DNA from: Rhabdothermincola salaria
GTDB lineage: Bacteria > Actinomycetota > Acidimicrobiia > Acidimicrobiales > Acidimicrobilacustridaceae
Length of the DNA stretch: 64,000 nt
Direction: 5' to 3'
Assembly (NCBI RefSeq): GCF_021246445.1
Contig: NZ_JAJQXW010000001.1
Location: 806,001 to 870,000 of the forward strand
The notes beneath the pieces are model-generated. The model did not search any database and was not told where the DNA came from. It saw nothing but the letters and a program-made list of their open reading frames with translations. Within the stretch, counting starts at the first letter, position 1, and each line of letters starts with the position of its first letter. This document shows positions 48,258 through 57,535 of the stretch, piece by piece. A program made the translations under genes and the position numbers.

Positions 48258-49721
48258 ATGGGTGACATCACCGGCTTCTTGAAGCTCCCCCGGGAGCTCC
48301 CCACCCGACGGGAGGTGCCCGTCCGCCTCAGGGACTGGCGCGAGGTCTACGAGGACTTCCCGATCACCAAGGTCCGCGACCAGGCCAGCCGTTGCATGGA
48401 CTGCGGCATCCCGTTCTGCAACAACGGGTGCCCGTTGGGCAACCTCATCCCGGACTGGAACGACCTCGTCTACCGCGACCACTGGCACGAGGCCATCGAT
48501 CGCCTCCACGCCACCAACAACTTCCCGGAGTTCACCGGCCGCCTGTGCCCGGCGCCGTGCGAGGCCGCGTGCGTGCTCGGGATCAACGCCGACCCGGTGA
48601 CCATCAAGCAGGTCGAGGTCGAGATCATCGACCGCGCCTGGTCCGAGGGATGGGTGACCCCGGTCGTCGCCGACGAGCGCACCGGCAAGCGGGTCGCCGT
48701 GGTGGGCTCCGGGCCCGCCGGCCTCGCGGCCGCCCAGCAGCTCACCCGGGCCGGCCACGAGGTGGTGGTGTTCGAGCGAGCCGATCGCATCGGAGGCCTG
48801 CTGCGCTACGGGATCCCCGAGTTCAAGATGGAGAAGCGCCACCTCGACCGCCGACTCGAGCAGATGCGGGCCGAGGGCACCGAGTTCCGGGCCGGCGTCA
48901 ACGTCGGCGTCGACCTCACCGCCGACGACCTGCGCCGCGAGTTCGACGCCATCGTCCTCGCCGGTGGCGCGACCGCGGCGCGCGACCTGCCCATCCCGGG
49001 GCGCGAGCTCCGGGGGGTCCACCAGGCCATGGAGTACCTGCCCATGGCCAACCGCGTCCAGCAGGGCGACATGGCGACCCCTCCCATCCACGCCGGCGGC
49101 AAGAAGGTCGTCATCATCGGCGGTGGCGACACCGGCGCCGACTGCCTGGGCACCGCCCACCGGCAGGGGGCCGCGTCCGTCCACCAGTTCGAGATCATGC
49201 CCCGACCCCCCGAAGACCGACCCGAGACCAACCCGTGGCCGACGTGGCCCATGATCTACCGCACCTCGTCGGCCCACGAGGAGGGCGGCGAGCGCGTGTA
49301 CGCCGTGAACACCATGGAGTTCCTCGGTGACGGCGAAGGGCGCCTCCGGGCCCTGCAGGGCGTCGAGGTCGTCTCCGAGGTCGTCGACGGACGACCGACC
49401 TTCGTGCCCGTGGAGGGCAGCGAGTTCGAGCTCGAGTGCGACCTCGTCTTCCTGGCCATGGGCTTCGTGGGGCCCGAGAAGGGCGGCCTGCTCGATCAGC
49501 TCGGCGTCGACTACGACGGGCGGGGCAACGTGGCCCGCGACGCTGACTGGTCCACCAACGTCGACGGGGTGTTCGTCGCCGGCGACATGGGCCGGGGCCA
49601 GAGCCTCATCGTGTGGGCCATCGCCGAGGGACGCGCCGCTGCCGCCGCGGTGGATGGGCACCTCATGGGCGAGAGCCTCTTGCCCGCCCCGCTCACCCCC
49701 GACGTCGGCCCGCTCGTCTGA
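48258..49721 (+). CDS. gltD: Glutamate synthase small subunit
   Basis: A 487-aa GOGAT beta subunit. N-terminal cysteines for two 4Fe-4S clusters lie in [17 protein letters not shown] and [12 protein letters not shown]; the FAD motif is [17 protein letters not shown] and the NADPH motif is [13 protein letters not shown]. The C-terminus carries [18 protein letters not shown]. It passes electrons from NADPH to GltB. Its stop is followed by a strong terminator shared with the convergent gene. Confidence 0.97.
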   Translation: MGDITGFLKLPRELPTRREVPVRLRDWREVYEDFPITKVRDQASRCMDCGIPFCNNGCPLGNLIPDWNDLVYRDHWHEAIDRLHATNNFPEFTGRLCPAPCEAACVLGINADPVTIKQVEVEIIDRAWSEGWVTPVVADERTGKRVAVVGSGPAGLAAAQQLTRAGHEVVVFERADRIGGLLRYGIPEFKMEKRHLDRRLEQMRAEGTEFRAGVNVGVDLTADDLRREFDAIVLAGGATAARDLPIPGRELRGVHQAMEYLPMANRVQQGDMATPPIHAGGKKVVIIGGGDTGADCLGTAHRQGAASVHQFEIMPRPPEDRPETNPWPTWPMIYRTSSAHEEGGERVYAVNTMEFLGDGEGRLRALQGVEVVSEVVDGRPTFVPVEGSEFELECDLVFLAMGFVGPEKGGLLDQLGVDYDGRGNVARDADWSTNVDGVFVAGDMGRGQSLIVWAIAEGRAAAAAVDGHLMGESLLPAPLTPDVGPLV

Positions 49722-49754
49722 CGGGCCGCTCACGGCCCTCTCCAGCGAACGCGA

Positions 49755-49784
49755 AGCGCCCCGGACCGGACGGTCCGGGGCGCT
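49755..49784. terminator. Bidirectional hairpin terminator after gltD
   Basis: A perfect 13-bp stem (49755-49767 with 49772-49784) around GGAC, followed by CTCGTC, between convergent genes. Confidence 0.8.
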
Positions 49785-49808
49785 CTCGTCGTGGGCAGGG
49801 CCGGACGA

Positions 49809-50546
49809 TCAGGCGGCGATGGGCTGACCGGTCAGGCTCTTGTAGGCGTAGGCGGTGGCGATCTGGGTGACACCCACGGCGAGACCGCAGGTGATCAGGT
49901 TCAGCACGAACACCACGACGGCGAACAGCGCGACCGACCCGAAGTTCTCCTTCACCAGCTTGAAGCTGCTGGAGATGGAGTCGACCGGCTGGGCGCTGCG
50001 GTCGATCACGAAGTAGCCGTAGAAGAGCGTGAAGATGGCGACCACGATCATGCCGATGCAGCAGGCCAGGAAGCCCACGAAGAACAGCAGGCCGACCAGG
50101 ATCGTGGCGATGATGAACGAGCCGAGGTTCGCCGTCTGGAACAGCATCGAGACATCGGGGGCCTGACCGTTCGTCACGGCCAGCCCGGCACGGATCAGAC
50201 CGGCCTGCAGGATGAGGCCGATCACCCAGCCGATGATGGCCACCGCCTGACCGAGCACCAACGCGCTGATGCTGTTGTCGGCGCCGATGATGCGCGAGAT
50301 GGCGAAGAAGGCGCCCTGCACCACGAAGATCACCAGCACGATCAGGATGATCTGCCCGATGTACTGGACGAACTTGTTCCAGCCGTAGCCGAGGGCGGCA
50401 CCGATGTCGAGCGTCCCGGCGGTGCCACCGCCGGCCATGGCGAAGTCGCCTCCGCCGGGCGTGGGCCCGCTGGGTGCCTGCTCAGGTGGGTACCACTTGC
50501 CGTCGGAGGCCTGCCACCAGCCGGGGCCCTGTGAGGAATCGCTCAT
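49809..50546 (-). CDS. DUF2510 membrane protein
   Basis: A 245-aa protein. The N-terminal DUF2510 tag GPGWWQASDGKWYPPE (residues about 7-22) precedes a Gly-rich linker and about five or six membrane helices (from about residue 58; IGQIILIVLVIFVV, GWVIGLILQAGL, FIIATILVGLLFFVGFLAC and others), with SSSFKLVKENFG between the last two. The architecture resembles glycerophosphoryl-diester-phosphodiesterase-type membrane domains. Function unknown. The start has a GGAGAACC ribosome site. Its first 20 codons nearly duplicate those of the next gene. Confidence 0.82.
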   Translation of the reverse strand: MSDSSQGPGWWQASDGKWYPPEQAPSGPTPGGGDFAMAGGGTAGTLDIGAALGYGWNKFVQYIGQIILIVLVIFVVQGAFFAISRIIGADNSISALVLGQAVAIIGWVIGLILQAGLIRAGLAVTNGQAPDVSMLFQTANLGSFIIATILVGLLFFVGFLACCIGMIVVAIFTLFYGYFVIDRSAQPVDSISSSFKLVKENFGSVALFAVVVFVLNLITCGLAVGVTQIATAYAYKSLTGQPIAA

Positions 50547-50589
50547 CGAGTTGGTTCTCCTGTGATGTGTCGGTTGGTCGGATCGGTGA

Positions 50590-51168
50590 TCAGGGCTTGA
50601 ACAGGTCGGGACCGAACCCGGCCTTGGATGCGTCGTCCTTCACGACGACGGTCTTCATGATCTTGTCGGCGAGGGTCTGGCGCTTCGGATCCCACAGGGG
50701 GAAGAACCAACCGACGTAGCAGATGATGCTGTCGACGATGTGGGCGATGGTGCGCACGACGCCCATGCCCCCACCGATGACCTGACCGGTCTCCTCGCCC
50801 ACGCAACGCAGGCCGATGATCGCCATACCAGGGCTGCGTCCCTTGGCGCCGACCAGGAAGCCGTAGTACAGGAAGATGAACGACAAGACGATGTAGAGCA
50901 GCACGCCCACGATGGCGCCGAGGGTCTCCGAGATGGCCGCCACGATGGCGACGAGGATGAACCCGATGATCCACAGGACCACGGCGAAGCCCACGTCGAT
51001 CAGGTAGGCGATGGCGCGGGTGCCCCAGTCGGCGAGCGGCCCGTGGGCGCTCTCACCGGGTACCGAGGCGGCGCTGGCGCCGGCCCCCGCAGTGGGGGAC
51101 TGCTCCGGCGGGTACCACTTGCCGTCGGAGGCCTGCCACCAACCTGGTCCTTGCGACATGTCACTCAT
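50590..51168 (-). CDS. RDD-family membrane protein with DUF2510 tag
   Basis: A 192-aa protein with the same DUF2510 tag at residues about 8-23, an Ala/Ser linker, and an RDD domain (from about 45, DWGTRAIAYLIDVGFAVVLW) with three to four helices, the loop GRSPGMAIIGLR and the terminal TLADKIMKTVVV. RDD proteins are membrane proteins often associated with transport. The ATG is supported by a GGGAGGAA ribosome site. It lies 43 bases upstream of the other DUF2510 gene and is probably co-transcribed with it. Confidence 0.85.
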   Translation of the reverse strand: MSDMSQGPGWWQASDGKWYPPEQSPTAGAGASAASVPGESAHGPLADWGTRAIAYLIDVGFAVVLWIIGFILVAIVAAISETLGAIVGVLLYIVLSFIFLYYGFLVGAKGRSPGMAIIGLRCVGEETGQVIGGGMGVVRTIAHIVDSIICYVGWFFPLWDPKRQTLADKIMKTVVVKDDASKAGFGPDLFKP

Positions 51169-51492
51169 TGCGTTCCTCCCCGAGCCCACGTTCGAGGACC
51201 CGCCTGCTGCATGACCCGGCACCGGGCTCTCCGAGGGGGCGATCCCGCTCGGGTGCGCGACAACTTACTCACGCGCGGCGCGTGGGTGAGGGACTTCTTG
51301 TTGAGCCGGCGCAGCGACCTGTGGCGGGTCGATGACGACGTCGATCGTGGCGTCCCGCGACCGACGGGTCGGTCCCAGAGCCTCAAGTCATGGGCCGAAC
51401 GGCCCGATCAACCAACCTGAGAGGTGCCACGCCCTCCTGAGCCGTCACCGACACGCCGGACGACCAACCAGCCGGCGGAGAGGCCGAGATCG
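51169..51492. promoter_or_regulatory. Divergent region between RDD gene and conservon
   Basis: A 324-base region with no supported gene. It holds a 15-base palindrome CACGCGCGGCGCGTG (51270-51284, central G) that could be a regulator site. I find no convincing -35/-10 pair on either strand. Confidence 0.4.
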
Positions 51493-54120
51493 ATGCTGCG
51501 AAACCTGAAGGTCGGAACCAAGCTCCTCGCCATCCTGGCGGCCCCGGCGCTGGTGATCGTCGTGCTGGTGACGCTCGGCGTGCGTGACCGCCTGGACGTG
51601 GCCCGCAGCGCCGACCGCGTCGTCGAGGTCGCCGAGCTGGCCGCCGCCGACGCCGACCTCTTCCAGGCCCTGCAGGTGGAGTCGATCTGGTCGGTGACGT
51701 CGGTCGCCACCGAAGGGGCGGTGGGCGGCGACGACCTGTCCGCCGCTCGAAGCGCCACCGACGAGGCCCTCGGCCGCTACGAGGAGGTCGCCGACCGGGT
51801 CGACCCCGCCCAGGAAGGCACGGCGGTCGCCGAGGCGGTCCGCCTGGCCGACAACCGGGTGGCGTCGCTGCAGACCATCCGGACCTCCGTCGACATCGGC
51901 CAGGTGCAACCCTTCGCAGTGGGCCAGGCCTACGCCGAGACCATCAACGCCCTGGTCGGCGTCAACGCCTCTCTGGTGCAGAGCGCCAACGACCCCGAGC
52001 TCCTGCGGGGCCTGGCCACCGTCTCGTCGCTCGAGCGGATCAGCGAAGCCCAGGGGATCTACGCCACCCAGATCGTGGCCGCCACCCGTCTGGGGGCGTT
52101 CACCAACCTCGCCGGGGACGTCTGCTTGACGTTCGGAGCCGAATGCGAGGCTTACACCGCGGCCGTCCAGGCCTCCCAGGACCTCGAGCAGGCCAACCGG
52201 GCCTTCGGGGCCGGCAGCGCCACCCCCGAGGAACGTCAGCTCGAGCAGGATGCTCGGGCCGCCGGGTCCCGCTTCGACGAGCTCGCCGCCGAGGTCCTGT
52301 CCGAGGCGCCCGACGGGACGACCCTCACGGTGCCGGCGGGCGCGGTGACCTCGGCGGCCCTCGACCGCCTCGAGGCCCTCGCCGAGGTGGACACCATCGT
52401 CACGACCGGCGTCATCGACGCCGCCCGTCAGCTGGGCGACGACGCCTCCCAGGCCGTGACCTTCTACCTGCTCGGCGGGGTGGGCGCCCTGGCGGTGGCC
52501 CTGGCCGTCGCCGTGGCCGTGACCCGATCCGTCACCCGGCCGCTCGACCGGCTCACCACCGCCGCCTACGCCCTGTCGACCGAGCAGCTTCCCGCCCTGG
52601 TCGAGCAGCTCCGGGACCCCGACGACGAGGACGCCGAATCCCTCGCCGAGACGTTGCGTCCCATCCCGGTGGACTCCCGCGACGAGATCGGACAGCTGGC
52701 CGAGGCCTTCAACACCATCCAGGCCGTGACCGTCGACGTGGCCGACGAGCAGAGCCGCCTGCTGCGCAAGGGCATCGGCGACATCTTCGTGCACCTGGCC
52801 CGCCGCAACCAGAGCCTCCTCGACCGCCAGATCGAGTTCATCGACGATCTCGAGCGCAACGAAGAGGACCCCGACCAGCTCGAGAACCTGTTCCGCCTCG
52901 ACCACCTGGCCACCCGCATGCGGCGCAACGCCGAGTCGCTGCTCGTGCTCGCCGGCGCCGAACCCCCTCGCCGACGGGGGCGGCCCGTGCCCGTGGCCGA
53001 TGTCGTGCGGGTCGCCATCGGCGAGGTCGAGGACTTCGCCCGCATCGACCTGGTGGCCCTCGACCAGGCGACCATCGCCGGCAACGTCGCCGTCGACCTG
53101 GCCCACATGTTGTCGGAGCTGATGGAGAACGCCACCCACTTCTCGCCGCCCGACACCAACGTGCGGGTCGACGGTCGCCGCGACGACCGCAACGGCTACG
53201 TCGTCACGGTGACCGATGCCGGCATCGGCATGAACGCCGAACAGCGGGCCGACGCCAACGCCCAGCTGGCCCGGCCACCCCTCGTCGGGCTGTCCCTCAC
53301 CCGCTCCCTCGGGTTCATCGTCGTGGGCCGTCTCGCCGCCCGGTTCGGGCTGTCGGTGGCGGTGAGCGCAGCTCCCGACGGTGGCACGGTCGCCACCGTG
53401 ACCCTGCCCTACTCGGTGGTGGAGTACGCCGAGGACACCAAGGCCGCCGACGAGGTCGACGAGACCGCCGTCGGGCCCGAGATGGGCGGAGCGGTCCGCG
53501 CCGGCGAGCCCGACACCGCCACGCCGCCACGAGGGACCACGACGGGGCCGTCCGGGCCCACGGCCCCGGACGTCGCCGCTCCGGCACCCGTCAGCTCGGA
53601 TCCGGAGCCCGAACGGGAGCCCGCACCGGGCCCGGAGGCAGAACCCCTCGCCCCGCCCGACGTGCCGGTCGTGGCGAGCCCCGAGCCGGCTCCGCTGCCC
53701 ACCCGCCAGCCGGTGCGCGCCGGCGTCGAGCCGGGCCCCGGTGGCCTGCCCGTGCGAGCGACGACACCACCCGCTCCGGCGGCGGGTCCCGCCCGTCCGG
53801 CACCGTTGCCCGTCAGGGGGGCGGCGCCCTCCACCGCCCCGCCCCGCTCGTCCTCACCGGCGCCTGCCCCTACCGACCCGACCCCTGCGGTCGACGACGA
53901 CGAGCTGACGGCGGCGGGGCTGGTTCGGCGCAGCCCCAAGCGCCAGACGTCCGCCCCGGTCGACCCCCTCGAGGCCGCGGCCACCATGCCCCGGGCTGCC
54001 ACCCGGACCTCACGGTCCCCTGACGAGGTACGCCGGATGCTGTCGCGCTACCGCTCCGGTCTCGACCGGGGGCGCAACAGCACCCCCGACGACGACACGC
54101 CTGGCGACGCCGATGCCTGA
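51493..54120 (+). CDS. Conservon sensor histidine kinase (CvnA-like) with NIT domain
   Basis: An 875-aa membrane sensor kinase. Membrane helix 1 (about 10-30) is followed by an extracytoplasmic nitrate/nitrite-sensor-like helical domain, helix 2 (about 324-346), HAMP (TRSVTRPLDRL), a DHLATRMRR box with His471, and an ATPase domain with the N box LSELMENATHF (about 540-550) and the G box DAGIGMN. The tail from about 650 is Pro/Ala-rich. In Streptomyces conservons this kinase-like protein works with the three following gene products at the membrane. ATG 51493 is preferred, as it gives the positively charged start MLRNLKVGTK. Confidence 0.9.
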   Translation: MLRNLKVGTKLLAILAAPALVIVVLVTLGVRDRLDVARSADRVVEVAELAAADADLFQALQVESIWSVTSVATEGAVGGDDLSAARSATDEALGRYEEVADRVDPAQEGTAVAEAVRLADNRVASLQTIRTSVDIGQVQPFAVGQAYAETINALVGVNASLVQSANDPELLRGLATVSSLERISEAQGIYATQIVAATRLGAFTNLAGDVCLTFGAECEAYTAAVQASQDLEQANRAFGAGSATPEERQLEQDARAAGSRFDELAAEVLSEAPDGTTLTVPAGAVTSAALDRLEALAEVDTIVTTGVIDAARQLGDDASQAVTFYLLGGVGALAVALAVAVAVTRSVTRPLDRLTTAAYALSTEQLPALVEQLRDPDDEDAESLAETLRPIPVDSRDEIGQLAEAFNTIQAVTVDVADEQSRLLRKGIGDIFVHLARRNQSLLDRQIEFIDDLERNEEDPDQLENLFRLDHLATRMRRNAESLLVLAGAEPPRRRGRPVPVADVVRVAIGEVEDFARIDLVALDQATIAGNVAVDLAHMLSELMENATHFSPPDTNVRVDGRRDDRNGYVVTVTDAGIGMNAEQRADANAQLARPPLVGLSLTRSLGFIVVGRLAARFGLSVAVSAAPDGGTVATVTLPYSVVEYAEDTKAADEVDETAVGPEMGGAVRAGEPDTATPPRGTTTGPSGPTAPDVAAPAPVSSDPEPEREPAPGPEAEPLAPPDVPVVASPEPAPLPTRQPVRAGVEPGPGGLPVRATTPPAPAAGPARPAPLPVRGAAPSTAPPRSSSPAPAPTDPTPAVDDDELTAAGLVRRSPKRQTSAPVDPLEAAATMPRAATRTSRSPDEVRRMLSRYRSGLDRGRNSTPDDDTPGDADA

Positions 54121-54180
54121 CCCCCTGACCGGCCCGACGACCGGCGCCTCACCGGTCCCCACACAAAGGATCACGACACG

Positions 54181-54603
54181 ATGATCGAGCTCTCCGCAGG
54201 AGCACGGAACCTCAACTGGCTGGTCCAGAGCTTCGCCGAGCGCATCCCCGGCGTGAACGAAGCCGTGGTGGTGTCCTCCGATGGGCTCCCCATCGCCACG
54301 TCGGCGGGGCTCGACCGCGATGCCGCCGACCGGTTCGCGGCGGTGGCGTCCGGACTGATCGGGCTGGCCTACGGCGCAGCCGGACGCTTCGGAGGAGGGG
54401 CGGTGAACGAGGTGATCATCGAGATGGAGTACGCGTTCTTGTTCGTCACCGGGATCAGCGACGGCTCGTGCCTGGCCTGCGTGGCCGACGCCGAGTGCGA
54501 CGTCGGCCTGGTGGGCTACGAGATGGCTGTCCTCGTCGAACGGGCGGGCACGGTGCTCACCCCCGAGATCCGCGCCGAGCTCCAGGCGACGCTCCCGCGA
54601 TGA
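54181..54603 (+). CDS. Roadblock/LC7 domain protein (CvnB-like)
   Basis: A 140-aa roadblock/LC7 protein. It begins LNWLVQSFAERIPGVNEAVVVSSDGLPIATS, typical of the fold, and has GGGAVNEVIIEM and the central EYAFLFVTGIS strand. Roadblock proteins bind Ras-like GTPases as dimers and alter their cycle. It is the second gene of the conservon, with an AAAGGATC ribosome site, and its stop overlaps the next start by ATGA. Confidence 0.93.
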   Translation: MIELSAGARNLNWLVQSFAERIPGVNEAVVVSSDGLPIATSAGLDRDAADRFAAVASGLIGLAYGAAGRFGGGAVNEVIIEMEYAFLFVTGISDGSCLACVADAECDVGLVGYEMAVLVERAGTVLTPEIRAELQATLPR

Positions 54604-54989
54604 CCACCACGGGTGCCTCGTACGGCCGCTCCGGCCCCGACGACGAGCCCGTCCTCCGCGTCCGCTCCTACGTCCTCACCGGCGGTCGCACCCGCTCGGC
54701 GGCCGACTTCCCGCTCGAATCGCTCGTGCTCGTCACCGAGCGCGGCAAGATGCTGGCACCGGAGCTGACCCTCGAGCGCAAGGACATCGTCACGCGCTGT
54801 CACCAGCCGCTGTCGCTGGCGGAGATCTCCGCCCACCTGCAGATCCCTCTCGGGGTGGCACGAGTCCTCGTCGGTGACATGACCGGCGAGGGCCTGCTCA
54901 CCGCCACCGTCCCCCAGCACACCGGCGCCGGCGACCGGCCCGACCTGAGCCTCCTCGAAAGGGTCCTCGATGGCCTTCAAGCGCTCTGA
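54600..54989 (+). CDS. DUF742 protein (CvnC-like)
   Basis: A 129-aa DUF742 protein. The segment VRSYVLTGGRTRSAADFPLE and the winged-helix-like stretch IVTRCHQPLSLAEISAHL and IPLGVARVLVGDM are characteristic. It is the third conservon gene; in Streptomyces it bridges kinase and GTPase, though its exact role is unclear. It starts in an ATGA overlap and its 3' end overlaps the GTPase gene by 20 bases. Confidence 0.93.
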   Translation: MTTTGASYGRSGPDDEPVLRVRSYVLTGGRTRSAADFPLESLVLVTERGKMLAPELTLERKDIVTRCHQPLSLAEISAHLQIPLGVARVLVGDMTGEGLLTATVPQHTGAGDRPDLSLLERVLDGLQAL

Positions 54990-55593
54990 ACCCTCCACCG
55001 ACACCGCCGGCGGGGTGTCCGCCACCACCGACGCGAGCACGGTGCCGCTCCCGGTCAAGATCATCGTCGCCGGCGGGTTCGCGGTGGGCAAGACCACGTT
55101 CGTCGGCTCCATCTCCGAGATCGCTCCGCTCACCACCGAAGCGGCGATGACCAAGATGGCCGAGGGGATCGACGAGACCGGTGGCACCAACACCGGGAAG
55201 ACCTCGACCACCGTGGCCATGGACTTCGGGCGCATCACCCTCGGCGAAGACCTGATCCTGTACCTCTTCGGTACGCCCGGGCAGGACCGCTTCCAGTTCA
55301 TGTGGGACGACCTCGTCCGCGGCGCCATCGGGGCGGTGGTGCTCGTCGACACCAGCAGGCTGGCGGACTGCTTCCCGGCGGTCGACTACATGGAGTCGCA
55401 CGGAGTGCCCTTCGTCGTGGCCGTCAACCTGTTCCACGGGCGCCAGCAGCACCGGCTCGAGGACGTGCGCGAAGCCCTCGCCGTCCCCGAGGACGTGCCG
55501 CTCATCACCACCGACGCCCGCGACCGCAACCAGACCAAGGTCGCTCTGCTCGAGTTGGTCCAGCACGCGCTGTTGCGGGCCACGACCACCTGA
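54970..55593 (+). CDS. Conservon small GTPase (CvnD-like)
   Basis: A 207-aa Ras-like GTPase. The P-loop is AGGFAVGKTT with Lys41; the TTVAMDFGRI switch and FGTPGQDRF (G3) follow. The usual NKxD is replaced by VAVNLFHG, as in other CvnD proteins. It likely cycles at the membrane under control of the roadblock and DUF742 proteins. The start has an AAAGGG ribosome site, and translation is coupled to DUF742 by the overlap. It ends the conservon; no P450 follows. Confidence 0.93.
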   Translation: MAFKRSEPSTDTAGGVSATTDASTVPLPVKIIVAGGFAVGKTTFVGSISEIAPLTTEAAMTKMAEGIDETGGTNTGKTSTTVAMDFGRITLGEDLILYLFGTPGQDRFQFMWDDLVRGAIGAVVLVDTSRLADCFPAVDYMESHGVPFVVAVNLFHGRQQHRLEDVREALAVPEDVPLITTDARDRNQTKVALLELVQHALLRATTT

Positions 55594-55712
55594 GCGACCA
55601 CGCGCCCACGATCCTCGCCGGCTCGCCGCCCGAGGTGGCCGGGTGGTGGGTCATCCCGCTGGTTCCTTTCGTGGTCGCAAGCGGCGCGACGGGTGCCAGG
55701 GGGCTGTGCGCC

Positions 55713-55976
55713 TCAGGTGCCCACGCCGGACTCGGCCCGGGCCACGAGGGGCCGGATCTTGAGCAGGTACCAGCCCGACACGGCCAGACCGCCGACGACC
55801 GAGATCACCCCGATGCAGATGGCGGCCAGCCACACCACCTGGCGGCGCCCGGCCAGGGCCCACGCCCAGCCCGGGCGGCGAGCGCAGTCGAGGAGGGCCC
55901 ACAGCGACACGCCGAGGGGCACGCAGAGCACCGCTGTCCAGGCGATGGCGCCGAAGAGCTCGAGGATGCCGTCCAC
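55713..55976 (-). CDS. DUF2516-like small membrane protein
   Basis: An 87-aa protein with two membrane helices: about 5-28 (LFGAIAWTAVLCVPLGVSLWALL) and about 44-68 (VVWLAAICIGVISVVGG). Between them is DCARRPGWAWALAGRRQ, a pattern like DUF2516. Function unknown. Of two adjacent GTG codons I chose 55976, because TACCGT (55983-55988) lies 6 bases upstream, the spacing seen in other leaderless genes in this window. Confidence 0.6.
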   Translation of the reverse strand: MDGILELFGAIAWTAVLCVPLGVSLWALLDCARRPGWAWALAGRRQVVWLAAICIGVISVVGGLAVSGWYLLKIRPLVARAESGVGT

Positions 55977-55982
55977 CACCTC

Positions 55983-55988
55983 ACGGTA
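55983..55988 (-). promoter_or_regulatory. -10 element for leaderless DUF2516-like transcript
   Basis: Minus-strand TACCGT ends 6 bases before the GTG at 55976. Confidence 0.45.
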
Positions 55989-56152
55989 ACGGTCGAACCC
56001 ACCCCGTCCCGGATCCGGGCCGGGCTCGGCACACCACCACCGAGCGAAGCCACGGGGTCCGGCGCGGCCTACTGGCGTGAACCACTGACGACCACGCCTG
56101 CGACGTAGCTCTGCGGAGATGGGCAGTCCGTGGTGGCGCGAAAGACCGACAG

Positions 56153-56836
56153 CTACGCGTCGGAGGCGGGGGCCGCCGACGGCGAGGGAGGGGGGCGGGG
56201 TTCGCGGCGGAGGCGACCGACCGGTGGTTCGCCGAGGGCGAACGGCGGCTGCACCGGCCGGCCCGCCGCGGCCATGAGCCCCAGCACCCACTGCTCGGCC
56301 TCGGCCCAGCCGGCCACGCGGGGGGCGTCGACCTCGCGGTTGTAGGGCTGGTCGAACACGGCGGCCGCGGCCCCCGACGCCCGGAGCGCCTCGATGTTGT
56401 GGGCGGCGTCGTCGAGGTAGGCGTCGGCCTCCACCTGAGGCTTGTGGCCCAGGAAGCACAGGTCGCGGTAGGGGATGGCATGTTCGTCGAGCCAGGCGAC
56501 GGTGTCGGCCACTGCGGTGGCGTGGCCCCAGTTGGCATAGAGGCGATGGGTGATGAGGCGGATCCACACCCCCGCGTCGGACAGCCGCCACAAGGCCTCG
56601 GCCGTGCCCGGGACCACGGGCATCGTACGGAACATGCGGTGCTCCAACACGGCGACCCGGTGCAGGTCGTCGAACTCGTCGCGGGTGAGGCCCCACTCGG
56701 TGAAGTCCCAGGTCCGCTGGGGCTCGAGATCACCCGGTTCGATGCCGCGGGTGGTGGCGACCACACGACGGAAGGCCTCGGCATGGTCGCCGCAGACTCC
56801 GTCGAGGTCGACGCCGAGCACGAACTCGTCAGCCAC
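56153..56836 (-). CDS. HAD-family 5'(3')-deoxyribonucleotidase-like phosphatase
   Basis: A 227-aa HAD protein. The nucleophile motif is LGVDLDGVCGD (DxDG, residues about 9-14), motif II is RLITHR with the Thr, motif III Lys is in GHKPQVEADAY and motif IV is LDDAAHN. Layout matches 5'(3')-deoxyribonucleotidases of the NT5C type, which dephosphorylate nucleotides. The tail after about 195 is Pro-rich and likely disordered. GTG start; no strong ribosome site. It sits next to the alpha/beta hydrolase gene with an 18-base gap. Confidence 0.82.
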   Translation of the reverse strand: MADEFVLGVDLDGVCGDHAEAFRRVVATTRGIEPGDLEPQRTWDFTEWGLTRDEFDDLHRVAVLEHRMFRTMPVVPGTAEALWRLSDAGVWIRLITHRLYANWGHATAVADTVAWLDEHAIPYRDLCFLGHKPQVEADAYLDDAAHNIEALRASGAAAAVFDQPYNREVDAPRVAGWAEAEQWVLGLMAAAGRPVQPPFALGEPPVGRLRREPRPPPSPSAAPASDA

Positions 56837-56854
56837 GGTCGCGCCCCCCGGCTC

Positions 56855-57535
56855 TCAGCCGCCGGCCTCGAGGAACTCGAGCACGGCGTCGATGAAGCCG
56901 AAGTTCTTGGGTGTGGCGAAGTGGTCGACCCCGCGCAGGGACACGAGGCGGGCGGTCGCCAGACGTTCCAGGAGGGGATCGGCCGGACCGGCGAAGTCCT
57001 GATCCCCGAGCACCACCAGCACCGGGCAGGTGATGCGGGCCAGGCCTTCGTCGGTGAGAGGTTGCGACCGGGGGCGCCGCATCAACGCGGCGAGTGCGGC
57101 CGGCTCCTGGTCGGGGGCCTCGGCCAGGGTGGCGAAGTAGCGCGCCACCGGGTCGTCGGCCGGGGCCCGACCCTCGATCGCGGCGGCGATCATCTCCGAC
57201 GATCCGTCGTCACGGAACAGGTTGGCTCCCACGCCCGCGACGACCAGCGAGTGGAAGCGCTCAGGGTGCGCGGACGCCAACAACAGCAACGTGCGCGCCC
57301 CCAACGAGAAGCCCACGGCATCGACGGGCTCGGCGGGCAGCCGCTCCAGCAGGTGGGCCTCGAGCGCGTCGTACGCCTCGGGGTCGGTGGGACGCTCGGC
57401 CGTGGCATGCCCGAGGAGGTCGGGGGCGAGCACCTCCCGGCCGACGTCGGCCAGGATGTCGAGCCAACCGTTGTCGCCCCACGTACGCGCCGCGGACGTG
57501 GCGAAGCCGTGGACCAGCACCACAGGAGGGGTCAT
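56855..57535 (-). CDS. Alpha/beta-hydrolase fold protein
   Basis: A 226-aa alpha/beta hydrolase. Motifs are VVLVHGFATS (oxyanion HG), the nucleophile elbow VGFSLGA, the acid in VVLGDQDFAGP and the histidine in LRGVDHFATP. The lid is short. Substrate unknown; esterase or C-C hydrolase. Its ATG overlaps the stop of the AftD-like gene (ATGA at 57532-57535), so it is translationally coupled to it. Confidence 0.86.
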   Translation of the reverse strand: MTPPVVLVHGFATSAARTWGDNGWLDILADVGREVLAPDLLGHATAERPTDPEAYDALEAHLLERLPAEPVDAVGFSLGARTLLLLASAHPERFHSLVVAGVGANLFRDDGSSEMIAAAIEGRAPADDPVARYFATLAEAPDQEPAALAALMRRPRSQPLTDEGLARITCPVLVVLGDQDFAGPADPLLERLATARLVSLRGVDHFATPKNFGFIDAVLEFLEAGG

